64,000 nt of DNA from Wenzhouxiangella sp. XN79A (GCF_012272825.1 NZ_JAAWWS010000131.1:141879-205878); one strand, 5' to 3'. Numbered from the stretch's first letter, positions 9,088 through 17,440 are shown. Notes: generated by a model not told the origin, from the sequence alone. Program-made: numbers and translations.

Positions 9088-9918
9088 TCAGCGGCGCTCG
9101 AACTTCAGCGTGAAGCGGTCGCTTTCGCCGATCGCCTCGTAGCCGGCCGGGTCCTCGCCTTCGGGCACGTTCAGCCCGGGCGGCAGGGTCCAGACGCCGT
9201 TCGGATGATCGGCCGTGTCGGCCGGGTTGGCGTTGACCTCGCTGGAGTCGACCAGCCGGAAGCCGTTGGCCTCGGCGCGGGCCACGACCCAGCTCGACTT
9301 GACGTAGCCGTTGAACCGGCTGTCGTCGGCGTCTTCGGGCATGCGGTGACCGACGATGCCGAAGGTCCCGCCGGGCTTGAGCACATCGCGCGCGGCCTGC
9401 AGGACCTCATCGAACACCCCGTCGCGCTTCCAGCCGTGCACGCTGCGGAACGACAGCACCATGTCGGCCGAACCGGCGGGACCGAGGTCCGTCGTCTTCG
9501 GCGGATGGAACGGCACCACCACCGGCTCGCCGAAGCGCTCGACATCGGCCACCCGTTCGCGCCAGGCAGCCATGGCCGGCTCGAAGTATCCGGGCGGGTC
9601 ATCGATGCTCAGGTCGAAGTGGCCGGCCACGTACTGGCCCTGCTCGGCCAGGTACGGCGCGAGAATCTCGGTGTACCAGCCGCCGCTGGGGGCGAGCTCG
9701 ACCACCGTCATGTCCGGCTGGATGCCGAAGAAGGTCAGCGTCTCGTACGGATTGCGGGCATCGTCCCGGGCCTTCTCGGCGGCCGGACGGGCATCGTCGT
9801 CGACGACGGCGCGCAGGCGGTCGTCGGCCAGCGCCGGTGCGGCCAGCACCAGGCCGGCCATCAGCGCGCCGGCGGCGCGGAACAGGGCCCGATCATGAGC
9901 CGGGGTACGGTTGTGCAT
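9088..9918 (-). CDS. Secreted class I SAM-dependent methyltransferase-like protein
   Basis: The protein begins with a signal peptide (hydrophobic GALMAGLVLAAPALA after a basic start) and continues with a methyltransferase-like fold: VVELAPSGGWYTEILAPYL is the SAM-binding motif I region and VLKPGGTFGIVGHR the motif III-like strand. Periplasmic methyltransferase-fold proteins of this type are common in Proteobacteria but their substrate is unknown, and SAM availability outside the cytoplasm is doubtful. The ATG at 9918 (276 residues) has GGAGA upstream. It overlaps the end of the preceding TrmB-like gene by 26 bases. Confidence 0.8.
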   Translation of the reverse strand: MHNRTPAHDRALFRAAGALMAGLVLAAPALADDRLRAVVDDDARPAAEKARDDARNPYETLTFFGIQPDMTVVELAPSGGWYTEILAPYLAEQGQYVAGHFDLSIDDPPGYFEPAMAAWRERVADVERFGEPVVVPFHPPKTTDLGPAGSADMVLSFRSVHGWKRDGVFDEVLQAARDVLKPGGTFGIVGHRMPEDADDSRFNGYVKSSWVVARAEANGFRLVDSSEVNANPADTADHPNGVWTLPPGLNVPEGEDPAGYEAIGESDRFTLKFERR

Positions 9919-10567
9919 GGGGGTTCTCCAGTGGGTCCAGGTCAAGACTGAGGGTCAGGTCGTACAGGGTATGTCCACTTGCCGCGTACTTTCGCTCGAA
10001 CGGCGTCAGCGGCGCGTCGGCCTCGAACGATACCACCGGGGCCGCCGCGCGGCCATGCAGCGACAGCGCATGCGCGCATTCGTCGAGGTAGATCCGCCAG
10101 TTCGACCGCACGGTAAGCACGCCGCCCAGCGCCACCAGCGTCGGAAACACCGGGTGGGCGGGCCAGCGCCGGCCGACCTGGCCGGGCTTGGGCGACGGGT
10201 TCGGGTACAGCAGATAGTGCCGGGCCGGCCGCAGGCGGGCCTCGAGCAGCAGGCGCCAGGCGTCTTCCAGCCGGGCCCGCGCCAGCAGGACCGCAGCACC
10301 GGTCCGCGGCGCGCGCGCCAGGCGGTGCGCCGAGCGGTCGATGCCGAGCACCTGTGCGTCGGGATGACGGCGGGCCAGCAGCGCCGTCGACGCGCCGGTG
10401 CCGCAGCCGGAGTCCAGGATCAGCGGCCTAGAGGGGTCGCGCCAGCGCAGCACCTCGTCGAAGGCGGCACGGCTGCCGGCGTGGATCGGTGCGGCCCAGC
10501 GGTGGCGGCGGTGGCGCAGAACGAGTCCGGCCAATCGCGGATGAACGCCGCGCTGCGGCGATCGCAC
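9893..10567 (-). CDS. TrmB-like tRNA (guanine-N7)-methyltransferase family protein
   Basis: A Rossmann methyltransferase related to TrmB, which makes m7G46 in tRNA. The SAM loop LDSGCGTGAST and the motif YPNPSPKPGQVGRRWPAHP are diagnostic of the family, although canonical TrmB reads FPDPW at the latter site, so this may be a paralogue. There is no ATG between the SAM motif and the tRNA gene upstream; a GTG at 10567 gives 224 residues and is the best available start, with no clear Shine-Dalgarno. Codons further upstream would run through tRNA-Lys and are not translated. It lies 56 bases below that tRNA. Confidence 0.7.
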   Translation of the reverse strand: MRSPQRGVHPRLAGLVLRHRRHRWAAPIHAGSRAAFDEVLRWRDPSRPLILDSGCGTGASTALLARRHPDAQVLGIDRSAHRLARAPRTGAAVLLARARLEDAWRLLLEARLRPARHYLLYPNPSPKPGQVGRRWPAHPVFPTLVALGGVLTVRSNWRIYLDECAHALSLHGRAAAPVVSFEADAPLTPFERKYAASGHTLYDLTLSLDLDPLENPHAQPYPGS

Positions 10568-10623
10568 CGGTCGGGACGGCGGGTTCGGCGCGGGGCCGCT
10601 ACGGGGGAGATCGTCCGAGGAAA

Positions 10624-10699
10624 TGGTGGGCCGTGAAGGACTCGAACCTTCAACCAACGGGTTAAAAGCCCGGTGCTCTACCACTTGAGCTAACGGCCC
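10624..10699 (-). tRNA. tRNA-Lys (TTT anticodon)
   Basis: A 76-base cloverleaf with encoded CCA. The acceptor stem GGGCCGT pairs with ACGGCCC, the D arm is GCTC/GAGC, the anticodon loop CTTTTAA carries TTT, and the T arm contains GGTTCGAGTCC. The outermost anticodon-stem pair (27-43) looks mismatched (C-T). G46, the target of TrmB-type enzymes, is present in the variable loop. Confidence 0.95.
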
Positions 10700-10757
10700 G
10701 CTCGAACGAAGCGCCGAAGTATAGCAGGCAGGCGCCGACCGCGGAAGCCGGACCGGC

Positions 10758-11549
10758 TCATCCGGTGTCGGCCTTGACGCGCTGGTAGACCGCTTCCTGC
10801 TCGTCGAGGGTCCGCTCGGCGAGCGGGCGCCCCTCGGCCTCGGCGGCGGCTTCCATCGCGCGGAAGCGACGCTCGAACTTGTGGTTGGTCCGGCGCAGCG
10901 CGGCGTCGGGGTCGAGGTCGAGCTTGCGGGCCAGGTTGGCCACCGCGAACAGCACGTCGCCGAGCTCGTCCTCGAGCCGGTCGCGGTCGGCCGGGTCGAG
11001 CTCGGCCTCCAGTTCGTCGAGCTCCTCGCGGATCTTGGCGAGCACCGGCTCGATGTCCGGCCAGTCGAAGCCGACCCGGCCGGCGCGCTTCTGCAGCTTG
11101 ACGGCCCGGCGCAGCGGCGGCAGGCCGCCGGACACGCCGTCGAGCGCGCTCTGCGCGCCGCCCGCGGCCCGCTCCTGCTCCTTGATCGCTTCCCAGTTCG
11201 CGGTCTGCTCGTCGGCATCCATGCGTGGCGCATCGCCGAACACGTGCGGGTGTCGGCGGATCAACTTGTCGGCGATGCCGTTGGCCACCTCGGCGAACCC
11301 GAAGGCGCCGGCCTCGCGACCCAGCCGGGCATGGAACACCACCTGGAACAGCAGGTCACCGAGCTCGTCACGGACGTGCTCGAGATCGCCGCTCTCGATC
11401 GCATCGGCGACTTCGTGGGCTTCCTCGATGGTGTACGGCGCGATGCTCCGGAAATCCTGCTCGAGGTCCCAGGGGCAGCCCGACACCGGATCACGCAGCC
11501 GATCCATGACCTCCAGGATCCGGTCGAGGGCCTTGTGGTTCTCGCTCAT
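10758..11549 (-). CDS. mazG: Nucleoside triphosphate pyrophosphohydrolase MazG
   Basis: MazG hydrolyses NTPs to NMP and pyrophosphate, cleansing aberrant nucleotides and tempering the stringent response. The 263-residue product contains two tandem MazG domains, each with the metal-binding E-x-x-E/D pattern: CPWDLEQDFRS...EEAHE...DELGDLLFQ in the first half and REELDELEAEL...LEDELGDVLFA in the second. Length equals E. coli MazG. The ATG at 11549 overlaps the stop of the sensor kinase (ATGA), so it is the last protein gene of the PepSY-phoP-phoQ-mazG operon. Confidence 0.95.
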   Translation of the reverse strand: MSENHKALDRILEVMDRLRDPVSGCPWDLEQDFRSIAPYTIEEAHEVADAIESGDLEHVRDELGDLLFQVVFHARLGREAGAFGFAEVANGIADKLIRRHPHVFGDAPRMDADEQTANWEAIKEQERAAGGAQSALDGVSGGLPPLRRAVKLQKRAGRVGFDWPDIEPVLAKIREELDELEAELDPADRDRLEDELGDVLFAVANLARKLDLDPDAALRRTNHKFERRFRAMEAAAEAEGRPLAERTLDEQEAVYQRVKADTG

Positions 11550-13006
11550 TCGGCGTCCTTGGCTCGGGCTTCGGGGGGCAGGTCCAGCGTCACGCGCAGA
11601 CCGCCCAGCGGGGAGCGACCGGCGGTCACCCGGCCATCATACCCGGACACGATCCGTTCGACGATGGCCAGCCCCAGACCCTGCCCTTCGACCCGCTGCC
11701 GGTCGCGCTGGTCGCCGCGGACGCCGCGCTGGAGCATCCGCTCGAACTCCTCGGCGTCCATGCCCGGTCCGTCGTCGTCGACATCGATCTGCAGACCGCG
11801 TCGACGCAGGCTGGCGGTGCCCTGGCGCGCCTGGACCCGGACCCGGGCCGCGCCGTACTTGGCGGCGTTCTCGGCCAGATTGCCGACCAGCTCCAGCAGG
11901 TCGCGCTCCTCGACGTTGGCGGCCAGGCCCTCGGCCACGTCGAGCTCGAACTCGACGTCGTGGTAGAGCTTGCCGAGCGTACGGATGGCGCGATCCAGCA
12001 CTGGCCGCACGCCGACCAGGGCGCGCATCGTGCGACGTCCCGAGCGCAGTGCGCGATCGAGCTCGGCACGGACCCGCAGGCGCATCTGTTCGACCGTGTC
12101 GCGCAGCGATTCCAGATCGACGTCGTCGTCGTCGAGCTGGGTCCCGATGACCGCCAGCGGTGTCTTCAGGGAATGGGCCAGGTCGCCCAGCGCGCGTCGG
12201 TACTGCTCGACGTTCGTGCGTTCGGTCGCGAGCAGCGCGTTGAGATTGGCGGTCAGCGGTTCGAGCTCCCGTGGATAGCGCCCGCGCAGCCGGTCGGCCC
12301 GGCCGGCCTCGACGTCACCGACTTCGCCGGCCACCCGCCGCAGCACCAGCAGGGGCTGGACCAGCAGTGCGATCAGGGCCACCAGCAGAATCGCACCGGC
12401 CAGCGCCAGCCAGCGCCACAGCACGCTGCCGAACCGCGCCAGGGTCTCGTCCATCCGGTTGCGGTCCTCGGCCGACCAGACCACCAGGTCGACGATCCGG
12501 CCGTCGGGCAGTTCCCAGCCCAGCCCGATCTGGCCGCGATGGTATCGGTCCTCACCGGCGGCCAGGAAGCGGCTCTGGCCGCGTCCGATCGAAGCCGCCG
12601 GCGGCTGCAGGTCCACGCCCAGCGTCGACGGCGAGCGCCAGCGCTGGAACGAGTCCGGCGCACCGGTCGGCGAGGACAGCCGCAGCCCGGCGTACAGCCC
12701 CGAGGCCGGTCGGGCAAGCAGTGAATCACCGAGGTTGCTCGGCGCGACCAGGCGCCCGTCGGATGTGACATCCATGCCGGCCAGGACCTGGAAGGCTGCG
12801 CCCTCCAGGCGTTCCTGCAAGGCCAGTTCGGCCGCGCTGCGATACGCCTGCTGGACAGCCAGCCCGATCAGGCCGAGCGCGACCAGCAGAACGACCAGCG
12901 CCGAAACGGAAAGACGCAGCAGCAGTGACGGAGCCCGGCGCGGCGATTCGTCCTCGGGGCCGGGCGGCCGCGCGGCGACCGTTGTGTTCGGAGCGGACCC
13001 GGACAT
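11546..13006 (-). CDS. phoQ: PhoQ-like sensor histidine kinase
   Basis: Inner-membrane sensor of a two-component pair. Order of features: a cytoplasmic N-terminus, TM1 (LRLSVSALVVLLVALGLIGL), a periplasmic domain of about 150 residues, TM2 (LALAGAILLVALIALLV), HAMP-like linker, the H-box LAHSLKTPLAV with the phosphorylated His, then N (ENAAKYG), G1 (DDDGPGM) and G2 (GQGLGLAI) boxes of the ATPase. The periplasmic domain is not rich in the acidic patch seen in enteric PhoQ, so the stimulus is open. The ATG at 13006 follows the phoP stop by ten bases; a longer in-frame start would overlap phoP. Confidence 0.87.
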   Translation of the reverse strand: MSGSAPNTTVAARPPGPEDESPRRAPSLLLRLSVSALVVLLVALGLIGLAVQQAYRSAAELALQERLEGAAFQVLAGMDVTSDGRLVAPSNLGDSLLARPASGLYAGLRLSSPTGAPDSFQRWRSPSTLGVDLQPPAASIGRGQSRFLAAGEDRYHRGQIGLGWELPDGRIVDLVVWSAEDRNRMDETLARFGSVLWRWLALAGAILLVALIALLVQPLLVLRRVAGEVGDVEAGRADRLRGRYPRELEPLTANLNALLATERTNVEQYRRALGDLAHSLKTPLAVIGTQLDDDDVDLESLRDTVEQMRLRVRAELDRALRSGRRTMRALVGVRPVLDRAIRTLGKLYHDVEFELDVAEGLAANVEERDLLELVGNLAENAAKYGAARVRVQARQGTASLRRRGLQIDVDDDGPGMDAEEFERMLQRGVRGDQRDRQRVEGQGLGLAIVERIVSGYDGRVTAGRSPLGGLRVTLDLPPEARAKDAE

Positions 13007-13016
13007 CGAGGCGGGT

Positions 13017-13691
13017 TCAGGCGTCCGGACTGAACCGGTAGCCCCGGCCACGAAGCGTCTGGATCGGCTTCCAGTCGCCGTCCGGATCGAGCTTGCGGCG
13101 CAGCCGTCCGAGAATCACTTCGATCACGTTCGAATCCGGATCGGCATCGTCTTCGTAGAGGTGCTCGTTGAGCTGGAGCTTCGACAGGACCTGGTCGGGG
13201 TGGAGCACGAAATAGGCCAGCAGCTTGTATTCGAACTGGGTCAGGTCCAGCGGCTCTCCGTTCAATGTCACCTTCTGCGAATTCAACTGGACCTTGAGCG
13301 GGCCGAACACCACGTCGGAACTGGCGTGGCCGCCGGCCCGACGCAACAGCGCGTTGACCCGGGCCAGCAGTTCTTCGGTCCGGAACGGCTTGGTCAGGTA
13401 GTCGTCGGCGCCGTTCTCCAGCGCCTCGACCTTGTCTTCCCAGTGATCGCGGGCGGTCAGGATGAGCACCGGATACCGCTTGTCGGCGCGCCTGAGTTCC
13501 TTGACCACGTCCAGGCCGGACTTGCCCGGCAGGCCGAGGTCGACGATCGCCAGGTCGATCGGGTATTCCTGGGCCATGTAGGCCCCTTCGATGCCTTCGC
13601 CGCAGGCATCGACGACGAACCCTTCCCGCTTCAGTCGTTCGCTCAGCGTTTCACGCAGCGCCGTCTCGTCCTCCAGCAGCAGAACCCTCAT
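13017..13691 (-). CDS. phoP: PhoP-like OmpR-family response regulator
   Basis: A 224-residue regulator with a receiver domain (acidic pocket EDE at 7-9, phospho-Asp in AIVDLGLPGKSG, conserved Lys in LTKPF) and an OmpR-type winged helix ending GRGYRFSPDA. The TQFEYKLL and RRKLD segments resemble PhoP/QseB-type regulators. The ATG at 13691 overlaps the stop of the upstream PepSY gene by four bases. A direct-repeat site with PhoP-box geometry stands at the operon promoter, which supports autoregulation. Confidence 0.88.
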   Translation of the reverse strand: MRVLLLEDETALRETLSERLKREGFVVDACGEGIEGAYMAQEYPIDLAIVDLGLPGKSGLDVVKELRRADKRYPVLILTARDHWEDKVEALENGADDYLTKPFRTEELLARVNALLRRAGGHASSDVVFGPLKVQLNSQKVTLNGEPLDLTQFEYKLLAYFVLHPDQVLSKLQLNEHLYEDDADPDSNVIEVILGRLRRKLDPDGDWKPIQTLRGRGYRFSPDA

Positions 13692-13960
13692 CGGTCTCGT
13701 CTCCGATCGTCGGCGGGAACCCGGATCGTCTTGACCACACCGTCGCGGGTCATGATCCGGATCTCGTAGAACCGCCGGCCGTTGCGCTCGACCTCGCGCG
13801 CCGAGACCACGCGGGCATCGTTCTGTCGCGCAACGCGTTCGGCGACCTCGCGCAGCGAGTCGGCGCGGACTTCGCCGCCCGGCAGCGCGGCGGCGCCGAA
13901 CAGCAGGGTCGTCGCCATCAGCCCGGCGGCCAGGATCTGCTTGAAGGAGGTCTTGATCAT
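13688..13960 (-). CDS. Small secreted PepSY-like protein upstream of phoP
   Basis: A 90-residue product with a signal peptide (KQILAAGLMATTLLFGAAAL) and a single PepSY-like module in the mature part (ARVVSAREVERNGRRFYEIRIMTRDG). Small PepSY proteins often sit beside PhoP/QseB-type two-component systems and may act on the sensor in the periplasm, but no role is shown here. It opens the phoP-phoQ-mazG operon with a four-base overlap to phoP. The predicted -10 places the transcription start on the ATG itself, so the mRNA may be leaderless. Confidence 0.8.
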   Translation of the reverse strand: MIKTSFKQILAAGLMATTLLFGAAALPGGEVRADSLREVAERVARQNDARVVSAREVERNGRRFYEIRIMTRDGVVKTIRVPADDRRRDR

Positions 13961-13966
13961 GCCGCC

Positions 13967-14000
13967 ATTCTAGACCCGCGGTCTGAATCCGTGCTGAACC
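13967..14000 (-). promoter_or_regulatory. PhoP-box-like direct repeat and -10 of the PepSY-phoP-phoQ-mazG operon
   Basis: On the minus strand GGTTCA (14000-13995) and GATTCA (13989-13984) are separated by five bases, an 11-base period like the PhoP box hexamers. Eleven bases further down lies TAGAAT (13972-13967), a good -10; no -35 consensus is present, as expected for an activator-dependent promoter. The predicted transcription start is at or next to the ATG at 13960. Confidence 0.45.
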
Positions 14001-14032
14001 ACGCCTGCGCATCGGGTCGTGACCAACCAACG

Positions 14033-14060
14033 AAAAAGGCCGCCCCGGGGGCGGCCTTTT
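14033..14060 (-). terminator. Rho-independent terminator after the IPTL-CTERM gene
   Basis: GGCCGCCCC (38-46 within 14000s) pairs with GGGGCGGCC, flanked by A5 and T4, so it has a U-tract in either direction. It lies 33 bases past the stop of the cohesin-like/IPTL-CTERM gene and just upstream of the PhoP-box region, separating the two operons. Confidence 0.85.
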
Positions 14061-14093
14061 CCGAACCTCGGCGTCAGACGCCGAGCGTAGTGC

Positions 14094-16064
14094 TTACGCC
14101 ATCATGCGACGGCCGGCCAACCCGCCCAGGGCGAGCAGGACCAGTGCCATCAGCAGAAGGCCCCAGCGGTTCATGGTCGGAATGACCAACGGCTGGCCCT
14201 GACAGGTGACGAAGAAGTTCGCTGCAGCGACGTCGGCACCGACGATTTCGCAGGCCACCTCGGCCTGGAACAGGCCCGGTGCGGTCGGCGTGCACTGGAA
14301 CGAAGCCGCTTCCGAAGCACCGGCCCCGACCGTGAAGCTGATCGGGTCGGGCGTGAAGGTGAACACGCCATCCGGATCGGTCACGGAGCAGGACACGTCG
14401 TAGCTGTCGACGGCACCGGCGTTCGAGAACACCAGGTCACCGGCCGGCGTGGTCGTGGCCGGCGGAACCACGCCCAGGTTCAGCGTACCGCCGTCGGCCG
14501 GGCTCGAGCCGAACACGGCGTCGGTCTGGCCGGAGCAGGTCAGCGGGTAGGTCACCGGAGCAGCCGTGTCGTTGTTGGTCACTTCCAGCGTGGCCGTCAG
14601 CGCACCGGCAGCGGCCGGCGGCGTGCAGGTCACTTCGATGTCGGCACCGCCGTCCGGCGAACCCACGACCGGGTACGGACCGGTGTTGTTGATCGTCACG
14701 GCAAACGCCCCGGCATCCGGGCCGGTGATGTTGGCCGGGCCGATGGTCAGCTCCGACGCCGTGCCGGAACCGTTACCGGTGTTGTAGACGTCGATCGCGA
14801 TCGGCGGCGAGGTCACACCGTTGGTCACCGTGCCGAATGCCAGCGTAGCGCCGACGGCCGGATCGGAGGTGTAGGTCGGGAACTCGTCGAGGATTTCGCA
14901 GGTCACGGTAACGCTATCGGTGTCGGCATTGCCGCCATTCGCGTCCGTGGAGTCGAAATCGATCGTGGCCGAGAAGTTGCCCGCGGTAGTGCGGTCGCAG
15001 GACACGGTGTAGACCTGGTTGCCACCGGTGGCAATGGTCGTCGTGCCCGCCGGGGTCACGGTGAACGTGCCCGGGTTCGCGCCGCCGAGGGTCGGAGTCA
15101 CGTCTGCAGGCGCACTGAAGGCGTCACCGGCGTTCGACACGGTCACGGTGTCGCTCGGGTCGGCCGCATCGGTGGTCAGACCGTTCAGCGTGATGCTTGC
15201 CGTCGAGGTCGTAACGTCCGGGGTCAGGCCGGAGCAGCTGACCTGATACAGCGGTGCCGGTTCGTTGATCGAGTTGTTGGTCACCTCGACCGCAGCAATT
15301 CGCGCTCCTCGCGCAGTCGGCGTACAGGTCAGATCGACCGGCACATCCGCACCACCGTCGGCGATCGTGAACGGCGCCGTAACGACCGTGAAATCACCGG
15401 GGTTTGCGCCGGTCAGCGGGAACGCGGTGACTTCGAGGGTCTGATCCCCGATTTCGGAGACCGTGATGTCGGCCGCGGAGGCATCGGCAAGTTCACCGAC
15501 CAGTGCCGCGCCGATGTTGATCGCCGGACCGCCCGAGGACGGCGTCGATGCATAGCCGGCATTGCCGGTGATCGAACCGGTGATCTGGCCGTCGGAACCG
15601 GTGATCGCAACAGGGGCGCCAGTCAGATCCGAACCAGACGCATTGGTGAACGTCAGGGTGTGCGTTCCAGGCTGGTTGATCTGGAACTCCCACTGGCCGA
15701 TCGGTGCAATGTTGAACGGCGTGATTTCGTCGATCGGAAACGCCAGATCGGCAATGAGGGAGCGAATGATTCCGCTCCCCGCGCCACCCGGCTCGGTGCA
15801 CGTTGCCGAGTGCGTGGCCGGGATGTTGTTTCCGCAGGTGCTCACGTCGACCGGCGTCAGCGCGGCGGGGTCGTAAGTGATGTCGAACTGGTAGCCGGCA
15901 ACGTCGTCGGCGTCCAGCGCGGAATAGTCGTAGGTCACGACCACGTTACCGCCAACGGCGCCGGAAGCGCTGCCAACGGTGATGCTGATGTCGGCAAAAG
16001 CCGATGCCGAGGCCAGCAGGGCGGCCCCGGCAATGCTTGCCGGAAGAAGTTTCTTGTACAACAT
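14094..16064 (-). CDS. Secreted cohesin-like, Ig-repeat protein with IPTL-CTERM anchor
   Basis: A 656-residue surface protein candidate. After a signal peptide (IAGAALLASASAFA) comes a cohesin-like beta domain of about 140 residues, with the hallmark pattern of a G-x-V-x-V-x-Y opening, GYQFDITYDPAALTP and a late EFQINQPGTHTLTF strand. Four or five roughly 110-residue Ig-like/choice-of-anchor modules follow, each with an E/DVTC-type Cys. The C-terminus IPTMNRWGLLLMALVLL plus RR is an IPTL-CTERM sorting signal (membrane-processed anchor). The ATG at 16064 is chosen for AGGAGT ten bases upstream. It is the third gene of the operon, 37 bases after the small cohesin-like gene. Confidence 0.75.
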   Translation of the reverse strand: MLYKKLLPASIAGAALLASASAFADISITVGSASGAVGGNVVVTYDYSALDADDVAGYQFDITYDPAALTPVDVSTCGNNIPATHSATCTEPGGAGSGIIRSLIADLAFPIDEITPFNIAPIGQWEFQINQPGTHTLTFTNASGSDLTGAPVAITGSDGQITGSITGNAGYASTPSSGGPAINIGAALVGELADASAADITVSEIGDQTLEVTAFPLTGANPGDFTVVTAPFTIADGGADVPVDLTCTPTARGARIAAVEVTNNSINEPAPLYQVSCSGLTPDVTTSTASITLNGLTTDAADPSDTVTVSNAGDAFSAPADVTPTLGGANPGTFTVTPAGTTTIATGGNQVYTVSCDRTTAGNFSATIDFDSTDANGGNADTDSVTVTCEILDEFPTYTSDPAVGATLAFGTVTNGVTSPPIAIDVYNTGNGSGTASELTIGPANITGPDAGAFAVTINNTGPYPVVGSPDGGADIEVTCTPPAAAGALTATLEVTNNDTAAPVTYPLTCSGQTDAVFGSSPADGGTLNLGVVPPATTTPAGDLVFSNAGAVDSYDVSCSVTDPDGVFTFTPDPISFTVGAGASEAASFQCTPTAPGLFQAEVACEIVGADVAAANFFVTCQGQPLVIPTMNRWGLLLMALVLLALGGLAGRRMMA

Positions 16065-16101
16065 GGGTAGTCTCACTCCTGGATTGAGATCGGTGTTCTA
16101 G

Positions 16102-16572
16102 TTATTTCAGGTGGTCCGGCGTGATGTCCACACCCTGTGCGTCGGCAAGGACGACACCGGCCAACTGCGCGGCAGGTGCTGCATCGGCCGAAGCCTGGCG
16201 CAGTTCCATGCGCTTGGACTGGTCGCGCGACGGTGCCGTGATGGTCACCAGCGTACCGTCCGGAAGCGGCGCGTTCTCCATCGAGAACACGATCACGCGG
16301 AGGTTGCCCTCATCGTTGATCGTGCAGTTCGCGATGTGGCTTTCCGCAACGCTGGTCCCGCACTGGAACTGGCCTTCTGCCACCTTGATCCCCTTGACGT
16401 CGAACTGCAGGCCAACGACCTGACCGTCCGAAACGTATTCCACTGTGTACCCGTTACCGCTGGGCTGAACCCACAGGTCATTTCCTGAAGCATTTCCCTT
16501 GTCGGCATGAGCCGCGCCGGCCGACAGCGCCACCACAGCGGCTGCAGCCAGGATTCGATGATTGATGCGCAT
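16102..16572 (-). CDS. Small secreted cohesin-like protein
   Basis: A 156-residue secreted protein: signal peptide (ILAAAAVVALSAGAAHA) and one beta-rich domain. The strand series VVGLQFDVKGI, CGTSVAESHIANCTIN and LRVIVFSMENAPLPDGTL follows the layout of cohesin/scaffoldin modules (internal GxxFxL strand, then a VxxxS/F strand before a PLPDG turn and the next strand). The two Cys could form a disulfide. A strong AAGGAGAT precedes the ATG at 16572. It lies between the dockerin-like gene (34 bases) and the anchored cohesin-like gene (37 bases). The cohesin assignment is by pattern and needs profile confirmation. Confidence 0.65.
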   Translation of the reverse strand: MRINHRILAAAAVVALSAGAAHADKGNASGNDLWVQPSGNGYTVEYVSDGQVVGLQFDVKGIKVAEGQFQCGTSVAESHIANCTINDEGNLRVIVFSMENAPLPDGTLVTITAPSRDQSKRMELRQASADAAPAAQLAGVVLADAQGVDITPDHLK

Positions 16573-16606
16573 GATTCGGATCTCCTTTAAGGAATGGTGG
16601 CGAACT

Positions 16607-17440
16607 TTACTGGGTGACCTGGCAAGCGCCAGTCGTACCCGCCAGCGTGACGATCTGGATCACGTCCTGGACGTTGATCTGCCCGTCCTGACTGCAATCC
16701 GGCGTGCCATTCGCCAGTGCACCGCCACCTGCTTCGGTAACGATCTGGATCACGTCCTGAACGTTCACGATTCCATCCGCATCGCCATTGACGTTGCAGT
16801 TGCAGAGACGACCGACCGCGGTGCTGCGACGCGACTCGTAGGCGTCGAAATACGTTGTGCCGGTATGCGTGTTCAGGTTGCCGAGCCGAACCGACTGCAG
16901 CTGCGTGCCGGCGTTGCTGAGCGTGGTGTTCTCGGACGCGGTTGCGCCGTTGACCGAAAGCGAGATAACGCCAGAACCGGCGCCCTGCGCCCAGTCGATC
17001 TCGATCGAGTTCCAGGCATTGCTGGTGCCGGCCTGGCTCACGGACTGCCCCGTAGAGGTGTCGGTCAGGGTGACGTTACCGGAGGCGTCGACCGTGACGT
17101 TGAACCGCTCGCTGCCGCCAGCGGTATCGCCGTAGCCTGCGTAGATTTCGGCCGTGTCGCTGTTGCCGGCCCAGAAGTAGGTCCGCGCGACGATGCGATC
17201 GATGCCGCCCGGGTTGTTGTCCTGGACGTACCCGGCGCCGGTAACCTCCATGCCGCACAGCCCGGCGTAGCGAGCGATGCTGTCGGTCAGCGGATCACCC
17301 GCAGCCACAGCACCGCTGTTGCTGCTCCAGTTATCGAGCGTGCAAGCCATCGCGGCCTGGCCGGCGAATGCTGCGCCCAGCAGCAGAGCGCCCGCGGCGG
17401 CCGTGCGTCCGAGGATGGATTTCGAATTCGTGTTTCTCAT
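16607..17440 (-). CDS. Secreted protein with C-terminal dockerin-type calcium-binding repeats
   Basis: A 277-residue protein with a signal peptide (AAAGALLLGAAFAGQAAMA), a beta-rich domain of about 175 residues that I do not recognise, and a C-terminal pair of dockerin type I F-hand loops: NGDADGIVNVQD (218-229) and DCSQDGQINVQD (248-259). Positions 1, 3, 5, 9 and 12 carry the calcium ligands and both are followed by the helix start VIQIVT, giving the internal twofold symmetry of dockerins. AGGAG precedes the ATG at 17440. It is the first gene of the three-gene operon whose other members look like cohesins. Confidence 0.75.
   Translation of the reverse strand: MRNTNSKSILGRTAAAGALLLGAAFAGQAAMACTLDNWSSNSGAVAAGDPLTDSIARYAGLCGMEVTGAGYVQDNNPGGIDRIVARTYFWAGNSDTAEIYAGYGDTAGGSERFNVTVDASGNVTLTDTSTGQSVSQAGTSNAWNSIEIDWAQGAGSGVISLSVNGATASENTTLSNAGTQLQSVRLGNLNTHTGTTYFDAYESRRSTAVGRLCNCNVNGDADGIVNVQDVIQIVTEAGGGALANGTPDCSQDGQINVQDVIQIVTLAGTTGACQVTQ

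Noticed and set aside
9088..9918. Ubiquinone or cyclopropane methyltransferase
   Set aside because: The protein has a cleavable signal peptide and lacks the specific motifs of those families.
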